Origin: Jacaranda mimosifolia
Taxonomy: Eukaryota > Streptophyta > Magnoliopsida > Lamiales > Bignoniaceae
Assembly: GCA_018894105.1 (NCBI GenBank)
Contig: CM032122.1
Span: 35,061,404-35,125,403, forward strand
DNA length: 64,000 nucleotides
Direction of reading: 5' to 3'
Part shown: piece after piece, positions 45,254 through 58,096 of the stretch
Layout of the letters: each line of letters begins with the position of its first letter
Position numbering within the stretch: the first letter of the stretch is position 1
Position numbers and translations under genes: made by a program
Notes under the pieces: generated by a model
Seen by the model: only the letters and a program-made list of their open reading frames with translations
Databases searched by the model: none
Told to the model about the DNA's origin: nothing

Positions 45254-46389
45254 TGAAAAGCTCATGTCCTCTGAGACACGTCCAATCTTATTTTTACCTA
45301 CAGTTTGTTGAACTTGGAACATGCTACATCTACTTAATGGGATAATAAGATGGGATCTGATATTCCTCATTTTATCATGAATGTTGCTTTTTCCTAGTTT
45401 ATGTTTATGATCATTACAACTGTACGTGGGCGAGGTGTTCGGGGAGCATGGAGAGCTACTTATATCCGATAGGTAGGAATTAGCTAAAGCTACATGACCT
45501 TAGACTCTTATCGCTTTCCTCCTTTAGATGGAATGGGCTATCCTCACAGTCTCACATGAATTGTTAAGGATTCAATAATCCAACATTGATTTTCTCAGAT
45601 GTGTCAATTTGCATAGTGATTATGGTGGATATCTTGTGTCAAAAAACTAACAGTTTGTCATATTAGTCTTGATTAGAAATGTGGATATTTTGCATTCGAA
45701 AACTGGCAATTCGCATTATTAGTCATTACTGTATAGGGGATGATAAGGAGAACTTAGGCCTGTTTATGCTCTCTAACTCCTGGTTAGGTTTGTAAATTTT
45801 GCTCCGGCTTACGGTGGAGTCGACGGTCATTACATGTCTTGTTTCTAATTCTGGGAAAAGAGATTTCATAATCTCACTCCATTGTATGAGGCCATTCCAT
45901 GTTTTGTTTTCTAACTCTGGGAAGTATATTTCAGAATCTCTCTGTTGGATAAGGTCTTGAATGGTGTTGAAAGCAATACAAGCGTGTGATGCAATTTTAG
46001 TTTGTGAAAGGGAAAAAATCTTAAATGTGCAATTAACATTGTCAAAGAAAAAAAAAAGAATCTTTTGCTCTTATTGGATTTCATGTGTTTGTATCAAAAT
46101 TTATTTTCTTACGCCCAGGAAAGAAAAGCCTAATGGTCCAAAATTCATCTCAGCTTAAATTCATAAAGTTAGAAAATCGATTCATCTCAAAAGGTTCATG
46201 GTTAAAGAACAGCAAATTGTAAGGAAATTCATGTAGCTTTGGTGAAATTCAAAGGCCCATGAACGATAGAAGATATCAAGCCTGTATGAATAGCAAAGAG
46301 TCCAAATTGTACTAACTTTGCACAGCATATCAGCTTGAAAATTTGTAGAAGACTTAGTAATATTTTGAAGATAAGCTTTACCATAAGCA
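45254..46389. other. Intergenic downstream of OTLD1
   Basis: 3' untranslated region and AT-rich DNA, with no coding frame supported. At 45833-45957 there is a two-copy tandem repeat, listed separately. Confidence 0.5.
45833..45957. repeat. Two-copy imperfect tandem repeat
   Basis: Two units of about 63 bp: CATGTCTTGTTTCTAATTCT followed by GGGAAAAGAGATTTCATAAT, and CATGTTTTGTTTTCTAACTC followed by TGGGAAGTATATTTCAGAAT. Function unknown. Confidence 0.6.
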
Positions 46390-46760
46390 AATAAAGATGG
46401 TGTTTGGCTAAACTTATTTAAAAAGGTTTTATAAACTCATACATTTTACAAGATGTTTTTGGAGTTTATAAGATATTAGATATTTTTTTAAAAATAAGTT
46501 GTGAAGTGTTTGGATAAAATAATATTTTGGAGCTTATAATATGTTAGTAATGACAATTTTGTAACTAATATAATTAAAGTTAAGGGAACTTGTTAAAATT
46601 TTAAAAATAAGTTAGGGACTCCTTACTTTTTTAAAAAGAACTTATAAGTTCATAACATCTTAATTTAGGAGTTTGTAAGCTTTTTTTTCAAAAAATTACC
46701 AAACACTTTTTAACATCTTATAAGCTCATCAGATGTTTTGATAAGTTTATAAGTTTACCT
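46390..46760. mobile_element. hAT-like MITE, second copy
   Basis: AT-rich block starting GGTGTTTGGCTAAACTTATT and ending near TTATAAGTTTACC, with TTATAAG repeated inside. It shares both ends with the element at 312-563 in the opposite orientation. No clear duplication was found, so the borders are approximate. Confidence 0.4.
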
Positions 46761-47406
46761 GCAATACCCTCAAAGTCCTAATAAGAGTCGTCTCCCGTAC
46801 AATTTCTATTGTACTTGAATTGATGTACTTGCACACATACACTCTCCATTAACTACATAGTCAATCGATTAACAACTTGCATTAACAAGTGCAATTATTT
46901 TCAAGCAAATCTTGTGGTGCATCTCAGTTTTTACTTGTTGCTCTTCTATTCATTCTCTGTTGCATTCGATTAGGTGTTCTCTGCAAAACTTGCTCAATTT
47001 TCTTTCCACAACTTCTAGAGCTGAAAACTCAAGGTTGATAACACTTATGCTAGATTTATGTTGTTTTAAAGTCCTACAATTAATTAGGCAAAGAACCTTA
47101 GTGGTATTGGTTTGTTACAATTCACTTAATCATTTAAAAAAGTTCAAGTTCAGCAGCACTTATTTTACAATTTTACTTTTAGTTATGCTATGTATGCATA
47201 TATACATACACTGACACGCAGCAATCACTCACTAAATGAATTTTTAATTTTAAGGCAAACAATTTCAGCGTTAATGTTGCTATTTGCACTTTCAAAATTT
47301 CTTTAAGTTTTTTTGCACTTTTTTTTTTTATTTAAAATCTTTGTTCTTCAATTCAAAAATCAGCAAAGAAAATTAAAAAAAAAATCCAAAATACAAAAAA
47401 TATAAT
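46761..47406. other. Unassigned sequence before the gag remnant
   Basis: Could contain the LTR or leader of the decayed gypsy element that follows, but no LTR pair, TG..CA ends or primer site could be picked out. Confidence 0.3.
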
Positions 47407-49000
47407 GCCTAAAACGAGAAGAGAAGCTCGCCTTGAACAAATCGTGCCATGGGTTGAGACGGTAGAGCCACCCAAATGGCTGGCCATCTTGGTTGCTAGT
47501 GATGAATCTAACAAGGTCAAGTTCATACAGCCATCAGGGTTTGAACACACTCCAGGGGAATGGCCTCGAATGTGTAATGTCATCAAGAACATTTTGATAC
47601 TCTGGATCACAGAGAAAATCTAGGTCTACGTGAAGAAATAGAGGTGTGTTGTTTGAAAAGGATATAGGAAAAAAAATAATAATATCAACTTGACTATATC
47701 AAACAAACTCTTGAAATGATACTTGCTCAATTTGAGAAGAACTCAAGTGAAGTATCCACCTGTATTAGAGGTTTGACATCCAAAATCAGGATTAACACTA
47801 ATATACTGGTTGATGTAAGAGACACTATTTTAGGCAAGAAGGATGGCAAAACTTCACAAGTGCCGCCAAATGTATGACCACTCTAACTTAGAGGCTTAAC
47901 ATAGGGAAGAATCAATCTAAATAGGCTCCCAATCAGTATTAGCTGCCTAAAAGAAAACAGAATCTGCCAACACCTTCTATGATTAGCTACCGAGGTAAAT
48001 AAATAGACTATGAATCAAATAACATCTTCGTGGAAAGTGAGGGTCCAAAATCTAGACAACACGCTATGCACAACTAGTTGAGGTGACTTACATAGGACAA
48101 GTCATCTTGAGCCAATTCTAATATAAGCAGCTCATGTTCTGTCTCTTGACAGACAGGAGGGTGAGGAAATGCTCTGCCATACTTTATTATATTGCTAAGT
48201 TCACCATATAGTACCAGGAAATAGGCATGGATGGTAATCTGCAACTAGGTCTCTTTCCTAATTCACTAATAAGTGAGGCATTTTTCTGTTCACTAAGCTA
48301 AGACCAAACTTAGTTCTAAATTAGCTAACTATGAAAAACCTCTTTCAGAGCCATTTATGTGTTTCCTTGAAAAAGTCTCGAATTTGAAGCTAACTAACAT
48401 GAGACAACTTCCAAGAGAATCAACAAAGTAATTCATGGGAAGGTTTATTAAAGCTAGGCACTTTTGTGCAACAACACTATCAGAAGATAATTACATTGGC
48501 CTAGCCATGGGTTTGATGTATTTCGAACTAAAAACTATTAAGAGAAAATTTTATTACCATCTTTGACTTAATAAAGATGATAACAAGATATGTAAAATCC
48601 TTAGAGAGGAAAACAACAAAATAGGAAGGAACAAAGGTTCATACTACCATGTGGGCATGGCCAATTAGGACAACGTCCCAATCGAGTTCACTGAAAATAA
48701 GAAAAGGCTAGCTGAAGTAGGTTGCAAAAAGAACACAATATGATAGGCTTTAGTTATGCCTAAAACAATATAGCCTTGCATTATTCTAGTGAGGTCAAAC
48801 GACCTGAATTTCAATCCGATTATGAGAGGAGATACTCTTTTAATATGTCTAAAACTAAACCTATATTTGACAGATCTATGGATGTTCGCAAAATCAAACT
48901 TTTCAAAGATCAGCAACTGCCATCGGCCAAAGAGCTTGAAGGAAAACAGCATTGCAAGTTTCATAACGCTTGAACTCACTCAATAATGATCGTCCCCTTT
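47407..49000 (+). pseudogene. Decayed Ty3/gypsy gag
   Basis: Gag-like pieces in shifting frames with many stops. At 48190-48260: GNLQLGLFPNSL, as in the LRLFPxSLTGxA motif. At 48430-48500: MGRFIKARHFCATTLSEDNY, as in the RFRxAR..C..TLSEEDY region. At 48880-48975: QQLPSAKELEGKQHCKFHN, the linker and first half of a CKxH-type knuckle. At 47407-47620 there is an open stretch (PKTRREARLEQIVPWVETV). Their order agrees with plant gypsy gag proteins. No protease, reverse transcriptase or integrase could be seen, and decay is advanced. Similar debris may go on to about 49540. Confidence 0.55.
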
Positions 49001-50079
49001 TTAAGTAGACGATCTAGAATTGTCAGGTAGCGCCAAGTTCGTACTTAAATATGCTTAAAGCAACAATGATGATCGATAATTATATGTTTCAACATGAACA
49101 AAAGGAGATTAGCATGATTAGAATAGTGAACAAATATAGGTGAATGCAACAGTGGAAAAAAAGAGGATTCACCGCCTAAAAAGTAGAAAGCTTCGTCCGT
49201 CCAATTAGGCCTCTACACGCGTTGCCACACTGAAATAGCAATTTTTCCATTCATAATGCCCTAGGTATACACGCCTTGTATGTCATGTGCTAACATTATA
49301 ATAGGATTTTTATTTCTCAACAGGCACCACTATTTCATAATATGGAAACACTAGGTGATAGAATTCGTCATATGGAAGTCCCAAAGCGATACACCATCAT
49401 GTTAAATAGAAATTTAATTTACTTCGAGCCCAAAAAAGCATGGTGACAAAATCAACTAGATGACAAAAAGACAAGCCCTAAGCATGTAACTTCATCGACC
49501 CATGTGCTTGAGAGCTTGTTGGCACTAGTGTCGTAATTTAGTTAAACCTTTTAAAAAATAAATAATAAATAATATAACAAATGCCATAATATAAACATAA
49601 TAACATAATTATGAAATAGTATAGTGATAAATAAATTAGAAAATAAAAAAATAATTTTGTATCATAGGCAACTGAACATTTACATATGCACGAAACCAAT
49701 ACAATAATATATAGAGTAGAGATTTATTGGAAAAGTTTTGGTAGAAATTAACAATATCCTGCCATAAATGGAAAAGAAGAAAAAGACTATTCAATCACAT
49801 GTTTCATCGAGAAGACATATATACCCTTAACTCGTCCATTTGAACGCTAGGACAATTGCAGTAAATATCCACAGTTCTCTTACACCCCCAACCCCCGCAC
49901 TTCTTCTCTCCCTTAGTATATATCTGTTTCATATAAAAATATAGATACATAATGAAGTTCAGATAAAAGCAGAAGTTTGCTGCTTCTTTTATACTCAAAA
50001 TTCATTTATAGGTGTTTTCTCTCTCTACATATATAACAGTACTTCGCCTTGAATATAGAGAGAGAAAGTGCCTAAAACG
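49001..50079. other. Debris and DCP1 upstream region
   Basis: To about 49540 probably more retroelement debris, then AT-rich DNA. The CT-rich stretch 50010-50030 followed by CATATATAAC (about 50028-50037) lies 45-50 bp before the DCP1 start and may be part of its core promoter or leader. Confidence 0.4.
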
Positions 50080-51888
50080 ATGTCGCAAACCGGGAAATTG
50101 ATGCCGAATCTAGATGAGAAGAGTACCAAGTTACTCAATTTGACGGTGTTACAGAGAATCGACCCCTTTGTTGAGGAAATTCTCATCACCGCCGCTCATG
50201 TCACATTCTACGAATTTAACATCGACACTAGCCAATGGGTATGCAATCATAGATACACATATGTACATATATGTGTGTGCGCGCGCGCGCGCGCGCGTGT
50301 TCACTCGAGCAGAAATCTATTGATTGGAATTCATTTTTTTGATTTGTTTGAAATATATATTAGTGATGAATTATTGTTGACAGAGTCGGAAAGATGTGGA
50401 GGGCTCTCTCTTTGTCGTGAAAAGGTGAGGGCTTTTTTGGGCTCTGTGAAGTCTTTCTTTTCACTTTTTTCCTATTGATATTGAGTTTTGGGGCATTCAG
50501 ATGATTGTAATTCTTATTTTGCTCTGTGGATGGCGGAAATTTATATGAATTATGCATTTTTACGTCATTATATAGCATCTGGATCTTGCTGTTACAGGAA
50601 CACTCAACCGCGGTTCCAGTTTATAGTCATGAATCGTCGGAATACAGGTTAGTCGCTCAATCTTTTTGCAATTTTTTCGAATATTATGGACATTGGGGTA
50701 CTGGTGAAAATTGCTTCTAGTTTGGAAAAAGAAGTGATGTGTCGCCAAATAATGGTCTTCGCTGAAATAATGTTTACACACTTGTAATTGAAATAGGATA
50801 TTTGCAAATATTTGTTAATAATATTCATAGCGATTAGGAGATATTTTTTCATGTGTCTGACATGTGTCAGTAGAAATTTTAGTTTTTGTTTCAATCTGAT
50901 GTTAATATTCAACAAACGATATATACCTGCAGACAAGTTGCATTCATAGTTGGTAAAGGCCCTGCAAAGTTTAGCTAGCTACTTGCAGCATGAGTGAAAT
51001 AAGGGGTACCTAAATTGGTTTTCTAATCTTGTGCAATCATCTTGTCTACAATAATATTTTCCTTTAGGCTCTAGTTGAAATGTATAAAGCTTGGTCCAAA
51101 TGTTCTGTATCAATCACCTCTGTTGAAGGAATTTCCATCGAGGTAAAATGATGTTACTAAACCTGGGTAAGTTACTTAGTTGCTTATGTTGATGTTGTTG
51201 TTACCAGTTAAATCATTATGGGGGGACGCAATAAGCATCTCCGTAATTGAAAAATGGAATGATATAAAAGTCTTAATTCATTGTTTCTAGAGTTATGGCA
51301 TCTCCAAATAAAGAACCTTGCCATTGTGATGTAGATTTATCTTCTTAAGTGTTTAAATAGCCACTTCGCCTCCACGAAATCAATTTATGATTCCAAATGG
51401 ACCATATATAGTTCAGATCTTGTCAAATAACACAATTGATTTGCATTGCTGTCCATCTATATTCAAAGGTCTGATTGTTACTCTGAGGAGTCTGATTGTT
51501 ACTGTAAGCAGATAATCTGGTGGAGAATCTCTTGGGAGATTTTGAGTATGAAGTGCAGGTTCCATATTTATTATACCGAAATGCTTCTCAAGAGGTAAAT
51601 GGAATCTGGTTCTATAATGCACGTGAATGCGAAGAGGTTGCAAATCTATTTAGCAGGTTGGTGTATTATAGTCAAAGTTTGTGATATTCTTCTTTTTCAC
51701 ACATCTTAATATGTTTTCTTATGAGGCTAGCCTGTTTCGGAAAGAAAAGCAAATAACTTGTTGATCAACGAATGCTTTTTTGTTAATCTGAATTTCTCAA
51801 TAAGCTATGTCGATGGCAATGAATATTTAACGAAAATCATTGTGGCTGTTAATCTCTCTGGTTGCTGCTGTGTTCACTTGACTTTCAA

Positions 51889-51930
<42 letters not shown>

Positions 51931-54900
51931 GTCCTTTTGGTTTAATTATATGATGTTCAAGCTTTGTCATTGGCCATCAACAGTCACTATTTAAATAGTG
52001 ATGCAGATGAGGCTGCTGTGGCGGCATTGTTTTATTACTGTTGCAGGTAATGGCTATCAAAAAAGTTGATGCCTTGGGTGGGATAATTCGTAATGTAATT
52101 AAGTAAAAAAATTGAATAACAGTTAGGCTAACAATGTTAAACTTGGTGCATTTTTGCTAGTTTTTCCATCATCCAATCAACAAGAAATCTATTGAAATCT
52201 GGGAAGAATAAATCAATACTTTACTAAGGAACTAAGAGTGTTAGTTTTTCATCAAACACCTCTACCTTGACATGAGACGTGTTTGCATGAGAAATGTCTT
52301 CAATATCCTTTGTTAAACTTTATGGTGGGAGTAAGAAGTTTGCTGGCGATGCCAACGCCTTTGTCTGTCAGACTCCAACAGTTGCCATGTAAAATGTGAT
52401 CCTTATAAATGTTAAAACAATTGTTAAAGATATTAAATATCTAATCTTTCTCCGTTCTACAGGAATGACATGGTCGTTCAACGTGGTATCAGGCGAAATA
52501 AGAAGTTATAAGTTCAAAACTCACCCCATTCATTAATGAAAAAGAGTTATGTTAAGCTTCACAAAAAGAATATTGTGTGCACATCAGGGGCCTATTAGAA
52601 ATATTAAATATTTAATGCCTCTACATTCTAATAAATTGAACTTTTAGATGAGATGGTAATTCAATGTGGTATCAGAGACAGACAAATAAGAGGTCCTTAG
52701 TTCGAATCACACCGCCACCTATTTATGAAAAAGAGCTTCACATTCTAGGTTTCACAAAAAGAATGTCACTTGCACATGAGGCAGCGGACTAGAGATATTA
52801 AATATGAAATGTCTCTCATCATCTCTAATAGTTTAAACTTTTAGGTGATGTGGTCATTTAAAATAACAAAATCTAAGGGAGGATGAAATGAACAAGCTCT
52901 TAGTTTATTGTTATTTACTTGATGTAGAAAATTGTTCATGTTTTCTTGTCTTCTCACATGTCATATCTCTGGTTTGTGCTTTTTTGTTTAGAATCTGCTA
53001 TTTCAGCAGTTGTTTAGTTACTTTAATGCTGTGATTTCTTTTTGTTACTAGAATACTTAATGCATATTCCAAGGTGCCCACGAAGCCAAAAGTATCTCCT
53101 ACAAAAAGGTAATTTCAGTCCTATGAGTGCTAAATCAATAAAGTATGGAAATATATCATATGTGGTAGCTAATCATACTCAACTAGGCACTAATGTTAAG
53201 GATTCATGATCTGTGCTTCTATATGTATGGACCTGGTGTATTATTACTCTAGCTCATATCTGTTCACGTATATCCCATGAAGTTGTTTCACAAAGATGTT
53301 TACGTGTTGAATCTGTGTGGTTCTGGAACTGAAACAAATAACGATCTTAACAGGTCATGCATACATCTCATTGGTGCTTCTGGTTCTTTGTTGGGGTATT
53401 TGTTTTAGATAAATTTAGAAGTTCCTCCATGTAATGGAGTTCTGGTTTTGGTGCTTCCAGGAGTAGAAGGATTAGAAAAGTAACCACTTGGGCTATATTT
53501 CAAGTTATTCCAAATGATTAACCCCTGTTACAACTTAATCCATGAACTCTCATTAGCCATGCATCACAATCCCACATCCGTTGTGCCAAAACATATGGCT
53601 ATTGCAAAGGATTTTATTCTCTCTTGATAATATTAATCTAGACACTTGGATTTGATTGTCAATTCTGTTTATGTGTCTGTTATTTTTCTAAGCACCTTTT
53701 GGTAGAGATGGAGGGGTTTGGTTCTCTGTTGTTTCTAGTCTTTTTTATTTAAGAGATGGTTTGAGTAGCTCCTCTATATTGTTTTGCTGCAGCGAGTTTG
53801 AAGAACTGGAAGCAGTTCCAACATTGGCAGTGATGGATGGTCCCCTAGAGCCATCATCTTCTACTACCTCCAATGTTGCAGATGTACCTGATGACCGATC
53901 TTTTGTTAACTTCTTCAGTGTATGCCTTTATTTCCCCTTCTTCTTAGTTTTGTGACTTTAGCCGGCTTCTCAGGGATAGCAGATATGAGACTATCATTGT
54001 GCCAGTTAACATGTCAAGTAAGAAATTTAGGCTGTTAAAGTTTTTAATTCTGGAATCCACTCTTTTTCTCAGGCATATCTGGAAATTAATCATTAAATTG
54101 TTTGAATGATGCTATAGGTCTTCATATTAAGTTACCTATAAAGGCTGCAATTTACATGATTTTGCTGCCTCCTGGTTGATTGCAAATTAATAAAGTTAAT
54201 ATTTTAGTTGTCTTGTTATACTTGGAAAGTCAGAAAGTTTGTCAATCACCATGATAGAGATGGATGTTTGGGAAATGTAAATCGGTATGACTTCAGATGA
54301 TGGAAAATGCATAGATTTTGGTTTTCTTTAATCTTACTGAAATTTAATTAAGCAACCATATTAAAAAGTTTGCCTGCTTTGTTTGTATATCAAGTATGAT
54401 ATTAATATTAATTTTCATTTTCTGTTTCTAGCATTTTTAAAAGTTAAAAAGTTAGTTATAGCTTTAAAAATTGGAAATGAGATTTTATTCGGATGTTTTG
54501 TTTGAAAATAACAACTAGGGTAGGTATAAAGTTTAAAATTTAAGCGATTTGTACTTTTTTATGTCTAAAAAGATTTATGTTTTAAAAATATGTGAATATT
54601 TTATTAATTTGAAAATGTTAGTGGTACTTTATGTCTGATCGAATTTGAACTTGATTGATGTGATAATAGATTTGATAGAGTATGTTTAGGAGAAATTGTA
54701 AATTAAAATAAAGAATATTTTGTATCTAAATTAGTAGAAGTTGATGGTTTTTTATTTTCAAATAGCATTGAAAATGAAAAGGGGCCCTAGAAATAAAAAC
54801 AAACAGCCCCTGAATGTCTTGTCAATGTTTTCAATTTTCAATCTGTACTAGAATATCTTCTTGACTTCCAATTTGTTTCTTTCTTAGCACAATGCAAATG

Positions 54901-56195
54901 CTTATATGATACATCACTTTGCTTTTATGATGAACGTAATGATGGAAAATCAAATACATGCAGAGTGCTATGAATATTGGAAGTGCTCCTAATGTAGCAG
55001 TTTCCGGGCAGCCATACCACTCCTCTGCAACTATTGTTTCTGCTCATCCACAGAGTGTTACTCTGCCCACTTTACCATCTGCTCAAACACCAGCTACTTT
55101 ATCTACTTCTGCCCCTATAATGCCTATTCTTGACAACCCTGATACTGGGACTGCTACGAAGCGTTCGACTGATCTGGTGAAACCATCAACATTTTTTGGC
55201 CCACCTCCATCATCTGCTCCACTGATTATGCCCCCTATAACTTCATCTGTGCCCACCGCCCCACCTCTAAATCCTCCTGCAAATCTACAACGTCCTTATG
55301 GTGCACCTTTGCTACAGCCATTTCCACCACCGACACCCCCACCATCACTTACTCCAATTTCTACACCAAATTATGGGCCTGTTATAAGCCGAGAAAAAGT
55401 CAGGGAAGCACTTCAAATGCTTGTTCAGGTATGCACTTTGATTGTCTGTCTCTCTTTCTTCAATTGCAAAGTTTTGGGATATGATTTGTGAGTCCTCCAG
55501 GACAGTATGTGAGTGCGTCACTTCTATCACGTCGCCTCTTCTACTATTATTACTGTTGGGTTAACTGAACAGCCATATAGGAGTAATCTTTTTTACTCTT
55601 CCATTTGCCCGTGCCTTTCCCACCTCTGGCATGCCAGTATGACTTGCAGTTCTTGCATGGTGTCTGTTCAAGAATAGTGAATGATCCACTTTTGCCTGTT
55701 TCAGATTTCTTTATCTAGACCTTAGATTCTGAAGAAAATGCCTAAAAATTAAGTCCTATTATGTCCTGAGGTTTTGACACTGTTTTGGGGAGAGAAAATA
55801 ATACTGTAATCTGCATGATCTCAGCATCAAGTCATGCATGCATTTGGAGCAAGCAATACTTCACCCCCCATCTTTGGCTAATATATCCTTCCAGTTGAAC
55901 AAATTCTCATTATTGTTGCTTTATTAATTTTCATGTAGTAATCCTGACGAAGATCTTATTGATTTGTTTAGATGTATGATAAGTTTTGAATTTTGCTAGG
56001 GGTCTAACCTATATGTAACAAGTTGAATTTTGTGAATTACATATTCCACTTTGATGTAACTAGTCAAAACCTTTATCTTTAATTTTATGTACCTGAATGT
56101 CACCTTTGATCTAATGCACATAAAATTTGTCCGGATAGGACAATCAATTCATCGACATGGTTTACCAAGCAGTGCTGAATGCACATCATTCATAA
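50080..56195 (+). CDS. DCP1: mRNA-decapping enzyme-like protein DCP1
   Basis: Eight exons (50080-50238, 50384-50424, 50598-50647, 51512-51656, 53052-53108, 53793-53919, 54964-55428, 56139-56195) total 1,101 nt, giving 366 residues, near the usual plant length. The start is the ATG at 50080; the frame is open to a GTG at 50068 but that is not a start. The N-terminal EVH1 domain (about 15-145) shows LNLTVLQRIDPFVEEIL, AAHVTFYEFN, QPRFQFIVMNRRN and GIWFYNARECEEVA. Then come EFEELEAVPTLAVMDGPLEP, a Pro-rich linker (PPTPPPSLTP) and a C-terminal trimerisation helix (SREKVREALQMLVQDNQFID). DCP1 activates the decapping enzyme DCP2 in cytoplasmic P-bodies together with VARICOSE. A dinucleotide (GC)n lies in intron 1, a TRIM array in intron 4 and a MITE-like block in intron 6. 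Confidence 0.95.
50278..50298. repeat. (GC)n tract in DCP1 intron 1
   Basis: An alternating GC run of about 20 bp, preceded by ATATGTGTGTGC, so the alternating purine-pyrimidine stretch is longer. It is unusual in this AT-rich intron and lies 40 bp after exon 1. Confidence 0.9.
51889..51931. repeat. (AC)n(AT)n compound microsatellite in DCP1 intron 4
   Basis: About 13 AC units followed by about 8 AT units. Confidence 0.95.
52422..52870 (+). mobile_element. Tandem TRIM-like retroelement (three LTRs, two internal units) in DCP1 intron 4
   Basis: Three short related blocks with AGATATTAAATAT-type beginnings and GGTCGTTCAACG/GGTAATTCAATG-type ends (52422-52482, 52593-52665, about 52790-52870) are separated by two about 110-125-bp internal parts. 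Each internal part begins with TGGTATCAG, the primer-binding site complementary to initiator methionine tRNA, and contains a TTCACAAAAAGAAT word. This is the layout of terminal-repeat retrotransposons in miniature, here as a tandem array sharing the middle LTR. It has no coding capacity. Confidence 0.6.
54372..54809. mobile_element. Possible Tourist-like MITE in DCP1 intron 6
   Basis: AT-rich block ending AAATAAAAACAAACAGCCCC with a left end GCCTGCTTTGTTTG. The interior GTAGAAGTTGATGG and TTATTTTCA resembles the MITEs at 16849-17347 and 38362-38733. No duplication identified. Confidence 0.35.
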
Positions 56196-58088
56196 TGAGT
56201 CTGGAGAAGGCTGCTGGCGGTGTTTCCATTTCATTGCTGTATGTTCTATAGTTGTGTCTCTGCAAACTAACATGAGCTAGACGGTCTCTGTATAGAGTGT
56301 GAAGTCATTTTGTAGTTTATCCGTTTGTTGAGCTATGCAAGAATTTGATGTTTACATGTTTAGTGGATATCATGGTTTTGCATGTTTTTGTAATGGAGAA
56401 TATTAGTGTACTTTCGGAGCTTTTTATGAAAGGAACTTAATCCTGTATAAAGGTTGACTTGGCAAGTTTCATTTACCAGATCGTGGGTTTTTCTTTTCTT
56501 TTCTTTTTCTTTTTTTCCATTTTTTCTTTAATATGATTGCATTTAGACTTCCATTAGTTAGCCGGGTGTGTTTACATATGAATAACGCCAGTTAGAGTAT
56601 GCTGCATATGCCATCTTTCAAAGTATAGTCATCTCAAGAAAACTCAAATAAAGAATTGGAAACAAAAGGAAACTAGTTCTCTTTTATTATTCTTTTGCTT
56701 TTCTGTGCAACAAATTGTTTATGAATTACTGAAGATGCAATTGATCAATATCTAGCGTCTTTCTAGATTTGCTGTCATCACAACTAGACTTGGATATTAT
56801 ATGTAAGAATCTATAGTCTCATCAAAATATAAATATATATATATATATCTGTATATAAGAATCTACAGCATCGATCCTGTTGCACTAATAAGAGAAAATA
56901 AGTAGCAAGCTAGCTAGTCTGAACAAATTTTTGCTAGCAGCTAATCTATCTCCTAAAACAATCCGTTGATAGATACAAAAGGGGAGGGGGGAAATAAATT
57001 TGTGCCACGTGAAAATGCTAAAAGGCTTAGTCTGACAACAGTATATTAGCCTATCCATGCATTGGAATGTTGCAAATCCCATCGAAGATCTATGTTGGTT
57101 AAGCAATCTGACGAGAACGAATTGCAAGGTGTTGCCCAGTAAAGCATTCAAGATGTTCTCACTCGGCGGGAATAGGGCCGACGAAATAGACTGATTAGAT
57201 CATTGAGACACTGTTGAAAGACATTATCAGCAAACTTAGATCTATGTTATAGTCGTATATCGCGATGTACAAATAAAATTTTTTGCAGCACTTTTCGTGC
57301 TTTAACAGGATTGTCAACATCTCTCAAGTTATGGGTAAAATGGGATCTTTGAGATGTAGTTTTTGCTGCGCGGGGATCTCTTTCGATGCAGGTTGTGCGT
57401 TCGAAGTTGGCTCTGACATTGGATTCAATGATGCTTCAAGTTGACTACTTTTCGCATTCTTCGATGTTGGGACCCCTTGATTGTTAGAGTCTCGAACTCT
57501 TGATATCATCTACATTCTCAGTGTTTTTTGATCTCATTTGCATCCTCAATGTTTCTTCTTCACAATCAAAGTTTCTTCAAACAACGCCAAAAAGATATTG
57601 CACATGAGTAGAGCAAGGTTCTCTCTGCTATATAGTAGTGTTGGTTAGTTTTTCTTTGAAATGTATTTATATAAATTCTTTGCTCTCAAATGTTTTAGAA
57701 AATTCACAATTCTTTGTGAATGGTTTCTTATCCAAGTTTCCTATGGGCTTAATATCTATAGTTTTTTCTTGATGGGGTTGGACCCATTAAGATTTTGTTG
57801 TCTTCTTCATAGGCTTAATTATATTTGGGCTGTCTTTCCACTTTTTTTTATCTAATTAGTTGATTTAGTCTATTGGACTTTTTAGTTCTTTTATCAATTT
57901 GCCCGTACAGTCTTGATTATCCACATTAGATATTATTATTGAATGTTACATATCAATCATAATTTATAATTAAAAAATTTTAAATATTGTAAAAATCATT
58001 TCCAAATTAAAAATATTTAAAGCCCAAGGCACTTATATTTGATTGAAATAATCGTCTAGAGGGTAAAATTGTCAACTACGGTACATCA
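56196..58088. other. Intergenic downstream of DCP1
   Basis: DCP1 3' region to about 56460, then AT-rich DNA with a (TA)n run near 56836. Open frames here are short and lack coding character. A stretch at 57300-57530, somewhat richer in GC, matches nothing I can name. Confidence 0.45.
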
Positions 58089-58096
58089 CTTTGGAT

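Noticed and set aside
50068..50079. Upstream extension of DCP1
   Set aside because: The extension starts at GTG; the first ATG at 50080 matches the conserved MSQ-type start.
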